A stretch of DNA of 64,000 nt, taken from NCBI GenBank assembly GCA_902782145.1, contig CACZLZ010000002.1, forward strand, positions 62,001-126,000. Direction: 5' to 3'. This DNA comes from an uncultured Aeromonadales bacterium (GTDB taxonomy: Bacteria; Pseudomonadota; Gammaproteobacteria; Enterobacterales; Succinivibrionaceae). Positions 7,823-16,278 of the stretch are shown one piece after another. A model generated the notes under the pieces. The model searched no databases. It saw only the letters and a program-made list of their open reading frames with translations, and was not told where the DNA came from. Both the position numbers and the translations under genes were made by a program. Position 1 is the stretch's first letter. Each line of letters starts with the position of its first letter.

Positions 7823-9010
7823 ATGAAAGAAAAGCTGTATCTCCTGGATCTGTCACTGTGGAAGCGATCCTTTATCAGGAACTTTTTTCCGGACTGGGAA
7901 TGTGTTTTCACCAGCAGGCAGAAATTTGCCCGCCTGGCCCAGAAAACCCTGGCCACCGGGGAACACCTTACGGCGGCCTTCTGGGCCTCCCACCTGAAAA
8001 ACGAGGAAAACCGCCGGTGCTGCCTTGAACTCAAGGAGAACCCCCACATCCGGCTGATCTTTCTGGAAGACGCCTTCATCCGCTCCCTGGGCCTTGGCTG
8101 CGACTTCTTTTACCCTTACTCCATAGCCCGGGATGAAACGGGGATCTACTACGATCCTTCTGAGCCCTCCACCCTAGAACTGCTGATCACCGGGATCCGG
8201 GAGCGCCCGGATCATCAGGAACTCCTGGAAAGGGCCCGGAAGATCCGGAAGATCATTGTGGACGGTCACATAAGCAAATACTACCGCTGCCCGGATCAGG
8301 ATTTTCAGCGCCATGTGGGGGAACTGCGGGAGCTGATCAGCCGCAAAGATCCGGGAAAGCCTGGCCCGGGCCAGATCCTCTTTGTCCCCTGCCAGGTGGA
8401 CACGGATGCCTCAGTGATCACCGGCGGTCTGGGCTATGACAGCCTCAGCCTGGTTAGAGAACTCCGGGAAAAGAACCCGGACGCATGCATAATCGCCAAG
8501 GTACATCCCGATGTCCTCCAGGGAAAGCGAAGGAACGGCACAGCTGCCGATGACTATGGCAGATATGCCAGCCTTGTGTTCACCAGTGAGTTTTCCAGCC
8601 TTGAGTGCATTGAGGTGGCCGATGAGGTGCACACCATCAGCTCCTATTCCGGCTTTGAAGCCCTGATGAGAGGCCGCAAGGTCGTCTGCTACGGCATGCC
8701 TTTTTATGCGGGGTACGGACTTACTGAGGATGTGAGCGCTGAGAAGGGGGAACCGGTGGCGGTGAACACCCGCAGACGCCGGTTCAACAGTGAGCTTACT
8801 GTAGACGATATCTGGGCAGCCACTGCCATCCTATACCCCGTCTACTACAACTGGGATCGGAAGGCACTGTCTACCCCCGAAGAAGTTGCCACAGTCATGG
8901 CAACGTCAGACAAGACGAAACAAAGCCGTTTTTTCCAGATCCGGAGCCGGATCCTGGCGGCCGTGTTCTTCAAGCCCTACAACTGGCTGACCAAAAGGAA
9001 AGTTTACTGA
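7823..9010 (+). CDS. KpsC/LipA-type capsule polysaccharide Kdo transferase, single domain
   Basis: The 395-residue protein matches one of the two halves of KpsC, the enzyme that adds beta-linked Kdo to a lipid acceptor to start group 2 capsule chains. Recognisable segments are FLEDAFIRSLGLG near 85, LFVPCQVDTDASVITGG near 185, IIAKVHPDVLQGKRRNG near 230, and VADEVHTISSYSGFEALMRG then YGMPFYAGYGLTED near 275-310. Full KpsC has about 675 residues and two such units, so this is a one-domain member. It has no signal peptide and a basic C-terminal end. No other capsule genes adjoin it. It may add Kdo or a related sugar to LPS or a lipid instead of starting a capsule. The upstream ribosome site is weak. 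Confidence 0.8.
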   Translation: MKEKLYLLDLSLWKRSFIRNFFPDWECVFTSRQKFARLAQKTLATGEHLTAAFWASHLKNEENRRCCLELKENPHIRLIFLEDAFIRSLGLGCDFFYPYSIARDETGIYYDPSEPSTLELLITGIRERPDHQELLERARKIRKIIVDGHISKYYRCPDQDFQRHVGELRELISRKDPGKPGPGQILFVPCQVDTDASVITGGLGYDSLSLVRELREKNPDACIIAKVHPDVLQGKRRNGTAADDYGRYASLVFTSEFSSLECIEVADEVHTISSYSGFEALMRGRKVVCYGMPFYAGYGLTEDVSAEKGEPVAVNTRRRRFNSELTVDDIWAATAILYPVYYNWDRKALSTPEEVATVMATSDKTKQSRFFQIRSRILAAVFFKPYNWLTKRKVY

Positions 9011-9463
9011 GGAATTTGCCCCCAAACCGCCGACCTCAGATCCGGTCACTATCTGGGAAAATCAGAACCTCAGCCAGCAGCAAAACCCTCAGTTTGACTT
9101 TGATGCTTATAAACCGCAAATTCAAAGCAGGAATGTCAGCAATTGCAGAGGTAAGAGTCTCCTCACACCGGAACTGCAACCAAACCAGCAGCAGCCAGCA
9201 GTCCGCCATCAAAGCCGTAAACACCACCGCTTGGCGGTATCTGGAAAACCATCAGAAGGCTGAACACGATGCCCCGTACTCTTCTGGAACAGCAACAAGG
9301 CAGCATTAGTCACCTGATCGTCACCACCTCACACTGGGATGCACCACCCCAGATGCAGAAAAACTCCGAAGCCGGAGTGAAGTTACAGGGCGGCACTGCT
9401 CACAGTCAATTCCGCATTGCCGCCCCCTCAGTGACGCCCCCGCCCGGGGGCAAGCAATGATCC
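9011..9463. other. intergenic between convergent genes
   Basis: The 453 bases between the KpsC-like gene and the convergent nitroreductase contain only short frames with poor codon use. No perfect hairpin followed by Ts was found. Confidence 0.45.
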
Positions 9464-9976
9464 TCAGATATAGGTCACCGTCTCCTTCAGATCCTTCCTC
9501 CGGGTATGGTTTGCCAGAGGACCGCCTTCCGGAGCGGCATATCCCAGATCCAGAAGCATCAGCACATCCTCATTCTCCGGCAGTTCCAGAGCACTGGCCA
9601 GCTTTTCCGGATCAAAGTAATTAATCCAGCAGCTGTTAACCCCCTCATCGGCAGCGGCAAGGATCATGTGGGTGGCCACAATGGTGGCGTCCTCCACGCC
9701 GGAGTCCCTCTTCCCGCCGGGATAAGTGAAGACATTGTTCCGATCAAAGGCCACCACCAGCACCACCGGGGCACCGTACCGGCAGGGGGTAACGCCGTCA
9801 ATTTTGGCCAGCACCGCCGGATCCCTGACCACATAAACATGCTGCTCCTGGAGGTTCTTGGCCGTGGGTGCCAGACGCCCGGCCTCCAGAATGGCCTGGA
9901 GTTTGGCATCCTCCAGAACCTTCTCGCTGAACTTCTTGCAGGAATACCGCTCGTTTATCACTTTCCTGAATTCCAT
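9464..9976 (-). CDS. nitroreductase family FMN oxidoreductase
   Basis: The product has 170 residues from the ATG at 9976, chosen because AGGGAGATACAG precedes it and the family motif begins at once (MEFRKVINERYSCKKF). The frame can extend upstream but without family sequence. NERYSCKKF is the phosphate-binding start of FMN nitroreductases. LEAGRLAPTAKNLQEQ near 33 is the second FMN loop. ATHMILAAADEGVNSCWIN near 110 is the conserved central helix, and LDLGYAAPEG closes the flavin site. It would be a cytoplasmic NAD(P)H-dependent reductase of quinones, nitro compounds or similar. The family is broad and the natural substrate cannot be told. It is monocistronic. Confidence 0.88.
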   Translation of the reverse strand: MEFRKVINERYSCKKFSEKVLEDAKLQAILEAGRLAPTAKNLQEQHVYVVRDPAVLAKIDGVTPCRYGAPVVLVVAFDRNNVFTYPGGKRDSGVEDATIVATHMILAAADEGVNSCWINYFDPEKLASALELPENEDVLMLLDLGYAAPEGGPLANHTRRKDLKETVTYI

Positions 9977-10146
9977 CTGTATCTCCCTTTTGTCGGATCC
10001 CCAAACCAGTGTCCACGTCCTTAAGGCCGCAGATCTGCGTCCCGGGCGGGCCACCTGAAAAAACTCTGTCTCATCATGGGCGGCAAGTCCAATCATGGGC
10101 GGCAAGGCTCAGCCAAGCCTCTGCTCTGCCAGCCATGCGGCCATCC

Positions 10147-10521
10147 CTACTGCCGCTCCGCTCTGCTCTGTGCCATTACCCACTGCCCGTCAGCGCAGTT
10201 CTGCCTGTGCCCGGTCAGATCTACCTGACGCCGGAGCGGCCGGCAGATCACGGAGGAGACCCCAGGCCAGGCCAGGCCCGGCGCACCGCTTTCAGAGCAT
10301 CTGACCCGGAGCCTTAGTTTCTCCCGGGGCGGGAAGGCGGCATCGAAACGCTCAAAAGCCTCCGGCTCCCGATCCGCCACCATATAGCCCTCCGGCGATC
10401 CGTATTCCCCCCTGACATCCCGCAAATAGCCGGGACTCAGTTCCCGGCAGAGCCGCCCCACCTCACCGGACACGGACACTGCCCATCCTGCTCCATGCGC
10501 TCCAGATGCCCGAGACACCAA
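10147..10521 (-). CDS. uncertain ORF downstream of the RlhA-like operon
   Basis: A GTG start 10 bases after the stop of the previous minus-strand gene opens a frame of 124 codons. Its middle part (LSPGYLRDVRGEYGSPEGY and EPEAFERFDAAFPPREK) has the codon use of real genes here. The last 50 codons do not. It may be a genuine small gene with a frameshift or decayed end. No family was recognised, and translation is doubtful. Confidence 0.3.
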   Translation of the reverse strand: MVSRASGAHGAGWAVSVSGEVGRLCRELSPGYLRDVRGEYGSPEGYMVADREPEAFERFDAAFPPREKLRLRVRCSESGAPGLAWPGVSSVICRPLRRQVDLTGHRQNCADGQWVMAQSRAERQ

Positions 10522-10531
10522 AGGCTCCTGC

Positions 10532-10771
10532 TCAGCCGGCGGTTATTTCCTTGATCTCCCGGGTGCCCACAGCATAGCGGCGCCTGAACTCCCGCATGTC
10601 TGCGTCAGAAGTGATGAGCATGGCCTCCCGGAACCGGCCGTTCCGGAGATCCCGGAAGCCTGCCACCTTCTCCCCGGTGCAGATCCCGATACGCAGCACC
10701 GGCTCCTCCTGCTCCGGATCATAAGGCTCCACCGGCGGGCGGCTGGGAAAAAGGAAGGAGAACAAACCCAT
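10532..10771 (-). CDS. small conserved-looking hypothetical protein
   Basis: This 79-residue protein starts at the ATG at 10771, six bases after the RlhA-like gene ends, with AGGTGA overlapping that stop as ribosome site. It begins MGLFSFLFPSRPP, a short hydrophobic patch, then EPVLRIGICTGEKVAGF and FREAMLITSDADMREFRRRY. The ICTGEKVAGF and later MLI.S..D..EF..RY pattern looks like a compact alpha/beta domain; I recall similar small proteins in other anaerobes but cannot name the family. Tight coupling suggests co-expression with the rRNA-modification enzyme upstream. Function is unknown. Confidence 0.65.
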   Translation of the reverse strand: MGLFSFLFPSRPPVEPYDPEQEEPVLRIGICTGEKVAGFRDLRNGRFREAMLITSDADMREFRRRYAVGTREIKEITAG

Positions 10772-10776
10772 GGCAT

Positions 10777-12666
10777 TCACCTGTTGTCCATAACTTTCAT
10801 CAGACATTTCCGGCAGTCAAACACCAGGGGGAAACTCTCACCGCCGATCACCAGTTCCAGTTTCTCCCGGGTGCTGCCCCCATGGCGCCTGGTGCACATG
10901 CCAAAACAGAAGCGGAGACACTGCCGGCACAGCATGAGCTCCGCCCTCCGGGGCGGCTCGGACTCATAGGCCGGAGACGTTTCCGCAGCGCCATGGCGAC
11001 GGTAGAATTCCTCCGCCCGGGCATTCAGGATATTCGCCCGGTAGCCCAGACGCAGTTCTGAAGGAGGCAGTTCCGGAGGGATCCCGGAAGCTGAGGCTGC
11101 CCGGCGCCCGCGGATCTCCTCTCCCCGCCGCTGCCGCTCAGACTGCCACTTAAGCTCACGCTGCTCCTCAAGCTGCCGGATCAGATCATTCCTCAGGGCA
11201 TTCAGCCGGCTGACAGGAATGAACCAGTGCTCGCTGAAACATGTCTTAAGCTCCCGCAGGCGGTAGATCGTGCCCCCAAGACGCCTTAAATGCTCCGTGA
11301 TGTTCCGCTCCTGAGCCCCTGGATCCCGAGCCCGCTGGGGCTCCTCCAGGAAAAGGACGGCACAGGCCTCAGCTCCGCCCTCTTCCCTGCCGGCAAGTTC
11401 AGCACCGCCAGGAGTCTCCCGGTATTCCAGGACGAGATCCAGATACCGCCTGACAGATCCGTCCTGGGACAGCATCCGCTCAAACTCCGCATCCTTGTTG
11501 CGGTACAGCACTGTGCCCTTGGCCACGCCTTCAGGAAGACGGAAGATCTCCAGTTCCCGGCCCCGGGCCACACTGATCCTGAAGCCCCCCAGTTCACCCC
11601 GGGAGAAGAAATTGCACTTGTCCCCGTTGTGCAGCACCAGATCCTTTTCCAAGGGCCTGATCAGAAGGGAGGAGCCCTTCCGTCCGGTGACCTCAGCCAC
11701 CGGAGTGCCCACTGCCTTGGGTGAGTCAAAGCAGGCAAAATTGTCCTTCTTGCCGTGGAGCAGATAGTCGGTGAATCCCCGGTTGAAGCTCTTGGCAGGA
11801 TCCGGTTCAAAGATCAGCTCCGTGGTGCCCCGGGAACTGCGGGCATATTCCTCCCGGCGCTCCAGGATCCCGTCAATGCGCCGGCGGTAAAAGGCCGTCA
11901 CATTGCGCACATAGCCCTCATCCTTGAGTCGGCCCTCGATCTTGAAGGAGCGGATCCCTGCATCCAGGAGCTCCTCAAGACTGGCCGCATGGCACAGATC
12001 CTTAAGGGAAAGCAGATAGCGGTCCCGGGCCAGCCACTGCCCCGAGGCGGTTCTGAGGCTCATGGGCAGGCGGCAGGGCTGGGAGCACACACCCCGGTTG
12101 GCGCTGCGGCCTGACAGACGCTGGCTGAGGTAGCACCGGCCGCTGATCCCGGCGCACAGTGCCCCGTGGACAAAAAACTCCAGCCTGATCCCGGGACAGC
12201 TGTCACTGACAGAGCGGATCTCCTCCAGGGTCATTTCCCGGGCCAGCACCGCCTGGCTGAACCCCAGATCCCGGAGAAAGCGCACCTTCTCCGGCAGGGA
12301 GTTGTCCTGCTGGGTGCTGGCATGGAGCTCCAGGGGCGGCAGATCCAGCTGCAGCAGCCCGGGATCCTGGATGATCAGCGCATCGGCACCAGCCTCATAC
12401 AACTGCCAGGCTAGCTTTCCCGCCTCCTCCAGTTCACTGTCGGTGAGAATGGTGTTCAGCGCCGCATGGATCCTGACCCCGAACCGGTGGGCATAACGGC
12501 ACAGTTCCTCTATGTCCGCCAGGGAATTGCCGGCAGCCGACCGGGCCCCGAAGGAGGGACCACCGATATACACCGCATCGGCACCGCTGTCCACCGCCGC
12601 CCGGCCGCAGGCAAGATCCCGGGCCGGGGACAGAAGCTCCACCGTCTCCGCCATGATCGGACTCAC
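10777..12666 (-). CDS. rlhA: U32 family rRNA hydroxylase-like protein (RlhA type)
   Basis: This 629-residue protein has the layout of E. coli RlhA (YdcP), which hydroxylates C2501 of 23S rRNA together with prephenate-dependent and iron-sulfur partners. The N-terminal U32 domain begins VELLSPARD and contains [34 protein letters not shown] and [13 protein letters not shown] carry the conserved cysteines likely to hold an Fe-S cluster. [13 protein letters not shown] follows near 235. The middle is the DUF3656-type domain. An extra C-terminal Cys-rich patch ([22 protein letters not shown]) is present. The GTG at 12666 overlaps the pyrF stop by four bases; an ATG at 12654 is the other candidate. 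RlhA is the best match, but TrhP or another U32 member is possible. Confidence 0.8.
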   Translation of the reverse strand: MSPIMAETVELLSPARDLACGRAAVDSGADAVYIGGPSFGARSAAGNSLADIEELCRYAHRFGVRIHAALNTILTDSELEEAGKLAWQLYEAGADALIIQDPGLLQLDLPPLELHASTQQDNSLPEKVRFLRDLGFSQAVLAREMTLEEIRSVSDSCPGIRLEFFVHGALCAGISGRCYLSQRLSGRSANRGVCSQPCRLPMSLRTASGQWLARDRYLLSLKDLCHAASLEELLDAGIRSFKIEGRLKDEGYVRNVTAFYRRRIDGILERREEYARSSRGTTELIFEPDPAKSFNRGFTDYLLHGKKDNFACFDSPKAVGTPVAEVTGRKGSSLLIRPLEKDLVLHNGDKCNFFSRGELGGFRISVARGRELEIFRLPEGVAKGTVLYRNKDAEFERMLSQDGSVRRYLDLVLEYRETPGGAELAGREEGGAEACAVLFLEEPQRARDPGAQERNITEHLRRLGGTIYRLRELKTCFSEHWFIPVSRLNALRNDLIRQLEEQRELKWQSERQRRGEEIRGRRAASASGIPPELPPSELRLGYRANILNARAEEFYRRHGAAETSPAYESEPPRRAELMLCRQCLRFCFGMCTRRHGGSTREKLELVIGGESFPLVFDCRKCLMKVMDNR

Positions 12667-13421
12667 CGTCCTCCCGCCGCGGCAGCGATCCCGTCAGCCT
12701 TCCGCAGGGACTCCCGGGTCTGCTCCACCGAGGCCGCAACCTCCCTGAGCACCCCCAGGGGATCTGCCGCCCGGGTGATGGGACGCCCCATCACCAGATA
12801 ATCAGAGCCGAAGCGCACTGCATCCTCCGGAGTCACCACCCGGATCTGATCGCCGGCATCTGCCCCCCGGGGCCTGATCCCCGGAGTCACCAGAATGAAG
12901 CCGTCCCCTTGGGAGGATCTGAGATCCGCAGCCTCCCGGGCCGAGCACACCACCCCGTCAAGGCCGGACTCCCGGGCAAGGGTGGCCAGGCGCAGCACCT
13001 GCTCCCGGGGAGAGACGTCAATGCCAATATCCCGCAGCTGGGAATCGTCCATGGAGGTCAGCACCGTCACCCCCAGGAGAATGGGGGCCGAACTGCCATA
13101 GGAGCCCAGCACCGCTGCAGCGGACTCCATCATCTTCCTTCCCCCCATGGCATGGACATTCACCATCCACACCCCCAGATCTGCCGCCGCCTTCACCGCC
13201 ATGGCCACCGTGTTGGGAATGTCATGGAACTTAAGATCCAGAAAGATGTCATAGCCCGCATCCATCAGCCGGCGCACCAGGGGAGGACCGAACCGGGTGA
13301 ACATCTCCTTGCCAATCTTGAGCCGGCAGAGGGTGGGATCTGCCTGCTCGGCAAAGGAGAGGGCATCCCGCTCCTCCTGAAAATCCATGGCCACAATGAT
13401 CCGTGCCCTGCTTCTGTCCAT
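12663..13421 (-). CDS. pyrF: orotidine 5'-phosphate decarboxylase
   Basis: The 252-residue enzyme makes UMP from OMP in the last step of pyrimidine synthesis. The ATG at 13421 has GGAGTAGGAACG ahead of it and gives [14 protein letters not shown], the usual first strand; a GTG six codons upstream is less likely. The catalytic segment [13 protein letters not shown] holds the Lys and Asp of the family. [25 protein letters not shown] and [19 protein letters not shown] follow in order, and the end has [12 protein letters not shown], which binds the phosphate. The next gene overlaps its stop. In E. coli pyrF follows lapB, and here lapB lies just upstream on the same strand, so the old neighbourhood is kept. 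Confidence 0.97.
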   Translation of the reverse strand: MDRSRARIIVAMDFQEERDALSFAEQADPTLCRLKIGKEMFTRFGPPLVRRLMDAGYDIFLDLKFHDIPNTVAMAVKAAADLGVWMVNVHAMGGRKMMESAAAVLGSYGSSAPILLGVTVLTSMDDSQLRDIGIDVSPREQVLRLATLARESGLDGVVCSAREAADLRSSQGDGFILVTPGIRPRGADAGDQIRVVTPEDAVRFGSDYLVMGRPITRAADPLGVLREVAASVEQTRESLRKADGIAAAAGGR

Positions 13422-13446
13422 CGTTCCTACTCCATTCACATCTGTC

Positions 13447-13572
13447 TGGTGCCGGATCTGATCCAGTCCAATCCGTCCGATCTGGTCCTATCAGATCCGG
13501 TCTCCGGAAGTCTACCGATCCGATCCAATCCGCTCCGATCCGCTCCGAGCCGATCCGGTCAGGATCGCCAGC
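13447..13572. repeat. GATCC-rich degenerate repeat
   Basis: About 126 bases between lapB and pyrF contain nine GATC sites, many inside CCGATCC or CCRATCCG units. The unit is degenerate and not of fixed length. It does not code for protein in any believable frame. Confidence 0.6.
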
Positions 13573-13822
13573 CCGCTGCCTGCGGACTTCCGCAGGCTCT
13601 TGCAAATTCCCGCCACACCCCGACGGCGTCCCATTGGATTTTTTCTGCTCATCTCGTCCCGGTGCAGCGCAACGCAACACCGGCATGAGTCCAGATCCTG
13701 CATGCCATCAGCGGCATAAGTTCAGATCCTGCATGCCATCAACCCCCTGGGCACGACTTGCCAGAAGGACAATGCTGGTGAATTCCAGCAACCGCAGTTG
13801 CCGCTGTCACCCGGCAGGCGCC
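13573..13822. other. lapB-pyrF spacer, remainder
   Basis: This stretch completes the spacer of about 400 bases between lapB and pyrF. A short near-exact direct repeat, CAGATCCTGCATGCCATCA, occurs at about 13692 and 13723. No gene was seen. Confidence 0.45.
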
Positions 13823-14989
13823 TCAGTCTCCGTCCAGTCCCCGCACCGGCTGAATGCTGTTCCACTCCCCGCAGGAAGGGCAGTTCCAGAACATGATCTT
13901 GGAGGCGAAACCGCAGCTGGCGCAGACATAGGTCTTGTGCATGGCGATCTCCGTGCTCACCAGGTTCAGCAGCATGGAAAGGCTCTCCCGGGCGGAAGGA
14001 TCCCGGGCGCTCCTGAGTTGGTAAACCGTCAGGCGCTCAAAGAGCCGGAGATTGGGCTTGTGACGGATGGCCTGCAGCACATATTTCTCGGCCTCCTGCT
14101 GATCGTACTGCTCCAGCACCGAGGCGATCTCCAGGATCAGGGAAGCTGAATCCGCCTTTTCCAGCCACAGCTTCAGCACCTCCATGTAGCGCTCATTTTC
14201 CGCCGGGAGACGGAAGCAGCGCCGGAGAATAGGCAGGGCGATCATCGCCATGCCGGGACTGCTGTCAGGGATCATGGCGATGATCCCGGAAGCCTCCTCA
14301 AGATCACCCCGGGAGCAGAGAAGTTCGGACAGCATGATGGCGGCCCGGGAGCAGCGGGGATCTGCGTGCAGGGCCTGGCGGAGATACACCTCCCCCTCGG
14401 GGATCCTGCCGGCGCCCATGCTCTCCTTGGCCTTCTCGCAGATGAACTGTGCCCGGTAGGAGCTGGTGTACTTCTCGGTGAGATCCGGGCCGTTGCGGCG
14501 GATGATCTCCAGGGCGGGATCCCAGTCCCCCAGTTTCTGGCAGGTTTTGATCATGAGCTTCAGAGACTTGATCCTGAGCTCATCGTCATACCTGGGCTCC
14601 TGGAGAAGCTTCAGGGCATCGTCATACATGCCCACAGCAATGTAGTCCTTAGCCAGCTCATATCCCGCCAGCTCCAGTTTGATCCTGGGCAGGCTGGATC
14701 CCAGGAGATGACGGTGAATGCCAATGGCCTTCTCCACATCCCCCCGGGCACGGTAAACCTCGGCGAGTGCAAGGTTGGCATCAAAATTCTCCGAATCCAC
14801 ATGGAGCAGATCTGCCAGGACCTCAGTGGCCTTGAGTTTCTTGTTTGCCAGGAGAAAACGGACGCCGGACACAATCTTCTGTGCCCTGCTGGACTCCTGC
14901 CTCTCAAATCCCCTCCTCTCATGGCGGGCACCCACGTACCAGCCGTACATGACAGCCAGGGGCAGAAGCAGGAAGAGAAGCTCAAACAT
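13823..14989 (-). CDS. lapB: LPS assembly regulator LapB (YciM)
   Basis: The 388-residue protein is anchored by one N-terminal membrane segment (MFELLFLLLPLAVMYGWYVG). TPR repeats fill the middle, for example ANLALAEVYRARGDVEKAIG and KLELAGYELAKDYIAVGMYD. It ends with a rubredoxin-type zinc knuckle, CASCG...NCPSCGEW near residues 357-377. In E. coli LapB works with FtsH to degrade LpxC and so balances LPS and phospholipid synthesis; length (389) and domain order match exactly. lapA lies five bases upstream, as in E. coli, and ihfB is next, so the operon order is conserved. Probably an essential or near-essential inner-membrane protein. Confidence 0.95.
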   Translation of the reverse strand: MFELLFLLLPLAVMYGWYVGARHERRGFERQESSRAQKIVSGVRFLLANKKLKATEVLADLLHVDSENFDANLALAEVYRARGDVEKAIGIHRHLLGSSLPRIKLELAGYELAKDYIAVGMYDDALKLLQEPRYDDELRIKSLKLMIKTCQKLGDWDPALEIIRRNGPDLTEKYTSSYRAQFICEKAKESMGAGRIPEGEVYLRQALHADPRCSRAAIMLSELLCSRGDLEEASGIIAMIPDSSPGMAMIALPILRRCFRLPAENERYMEVLKLWLEKADSASLILEIASVLEQYDQQEAEKYVLQAIRHKPNLRLFERLTVYQLRSARDPSARESLSMLLNLVSTEIAMHKTYVCASCGFASKIMFWNCPSCGEWNSIQPVRGLDGD

Positions 14990-14994
14990 GTTGT

Positions 14995-15258
14995 TCAGGA
15001 AAGGGTGGGCGCACCGCTGCCGTTCTTTTTCCGGTCAGCGGGACGGAACAGATAGCGGAAGAAACGGAGAAGAGCCTGGAAGAACTGGGAAAGGAGAAAG
15101 CCGGCGGCAAAGGCGATGGCGCCATAGGCGGCCACGGAGATCCTGACCTTGACAAAAAGCAGGTTGATGTCCGTCTCAGCCGTGTTGGAAAAGCCGAAAT
15201 AAAGACCGAGGGTCACCAGAAGAAATGCAAACAGAAGAGCCAGTGACAACCTTATCAT
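14995..15258 (-). CDS. lapA: LapA inner-membrane protein
   Basis: This 87-residue protein has two membrane segments: LSLALLFAFLLVTLGLYFGF near residues 4-23 and AYGAIAFAAGFLLSQFFQAL near 44-63. FSNTAETDINLLFVKVRI between them is the conserved LapA loop. The tail is basic. LapA partners LapB in control of LPS assembly. It starts at ATG 15258 and ends five bases before lapB, so the two are translated together. Confidence 0.92.
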   Translation of the reverse strand: MIRLSLALLFAFLLVTLGLYFGFSNTAETDINLLFVKVRISVAAYGAIAFAAGFLLSQFFQALLRFFRYLFRPADRKKNGSGAPTLS

Positions 15259-15379
15259 TGGATATATCCCTCAAAGACAGAGTCTTTAAGGATTGTACCA
15301 CATGTGGGACGGTTCAGACTGCGGAACTCCGCCGCTTTGTGATCGTCACGCCCGAAACTGTCCGGGAGTGACAAAGAAC

Positions 15380-15413
15380 TGCCCTGCCGCACACAGAGGG
15401 GCGCGGCAGGGCA
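15380..15413 (-). terminator. hairpin after ihfB
   Basis: TGCCCTGCCGC (15380-15390) pairs perfectly with GCGGCAGGGCA (15403-15413) around a 12-base loop. It sits just after the ihfB stop. On the minus strand it is followed by GTTCTTTGTC, a weak T tract, so it may terminate or attenuate before lapA. Confidence 0.6.
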
Positions 15414-15417
15414 CATA

Positions 15418-15735
15418 TCAGGACTTGCTGGGACCTCTGACGGATTGCCGGGAGGCACCGGCGTCAACCCGATCCCGGAGCTCCTTGCCCGGCTTGAAGA
15501 AAGCCACCCGCCGCTCAGGCAGATGGATGGGCTCACCATTCCGGGGATTGGTTCCCGTCATGGGCTTATGCAACCGGAGGGAGAAACAGCCGAAGTCCCT
15601 GATCTCCACCTTGTTACCCAGTCTGATCTGCTCTGAAAAGAACAGCAGGATCTCATCCACGAAATGCTCCACCTCCATGCTGTCAAGTTCAGGGTGAAGC
15701 CTGGACAATTTCTCAATCAGTTCGGCCTTGGTCAT
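15418..15735 (-). CDS. ihfB: integration host factor beta subunit
   Basis: IHF is a heterodimeric DNA-bending protein that shapes promoters and recombination sites. The 105-residue product starts MTKAELIEKLSRLHPEL, as IhfB does. EIRDFGCFSLRLHKPMTGTN forms the beta arm, and NPRNGEPIHLPERR carries the proline-tipped DNA-intercalating ribbon, with FFKPGKELRDRV at the end. It is about 11 residues longer at the C-terminus than E. coli IhfB (94). The order ihfB-lapA-lapB-pyrF is as in E. coli, but the usual rpsA neighbour upstream is separated by a chemoreceptor gene. Confidence 0.95.
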   Translation of the reverse strand: MTKAELIEKLSRLHPELDSMEVEHFVDEILLFFSEQIRLGNKVEIRDFGCFSLRLHKPMTGTNPRNGEPIHLPERRVAFFKPGKELRDRVDAGASRQSVRGPSKS

Positions 15736-16043
15736 TAGGTGCCCCGGGCAAAAAAAACGGTTCCCCGGAATCAGTCCGGTGGAGCCGCGGAAAAAAGACA
15801 GTATCAGAGGGAGATCAAGGCTGTACTCATGGATCCAAGGGACCCCGAGAGTTCAGAACAAATGATCTCTGTTGCAAACGGTCCCATTTATAGCCTGCGG
15901 ACAAACTGAACTCAAGGACTTTCTCCATCAGAAGTACGATTTAGGGACGCAAATCACATTCAAACGAAACCACTGAGCATTTACACATGGCCGGGGGTTA
16001 ATCACTGATCTGTGACCATCGGTCCCAGGCACTCGGTGTCCGG
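15736..16043. other. ihfB upstream region
   Basis: The 308 bases upstream of ihfB are AT-richer than average between 15850 and 16000 and should contain its promoter. I could not fix a -35/-10 pair with confidence. No gene was seen. Confidence 0.4.
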
Positions 16044-16199
16044 TCATATGAACACAATGGAGGGCATCAGATCATGCTGCACCGTGCTGATCAGGATATC
16101 CCTGGACCGCACATAGGACCAGAAGATGATAACGATCAGGGCAATGAGCAGCACCAGCAGCACGGAACCCACCAGGCGCAGCCCCACCGACAGTTTCAT
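16044..16199 (-). pseudogene. truncated chemoreceptor N-terminus
   Basis: A 51-codon frame starts at ATG 16199 behind GAGGGGGAG. It reads MKLSVGLRLVGSVLLVLLIA, a membrane segment, then YVRSRDILISTVQHDLMPS before a stop. The chemoreceptor immediately upstream starts [17 protein letters not shown] and has [19 protein letters not shown] at the same spacing. So this is the first 51 residues of a second copy whose sensor and signalling parts are gone. It lies 79 bases after the intact gene on the same strand. It might still make a one-pass membrane peptide, but a deletion remnant is the simpler view. Confidence 0.75.
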
Positions 16200-16278
16200 T
16201 TCCGCATCTCCCCCTCAGACAGAAAACCCCGGATCCACCGGGGCAAAACCCAAAACTATCAGCAGACAGAAAGTGCGG

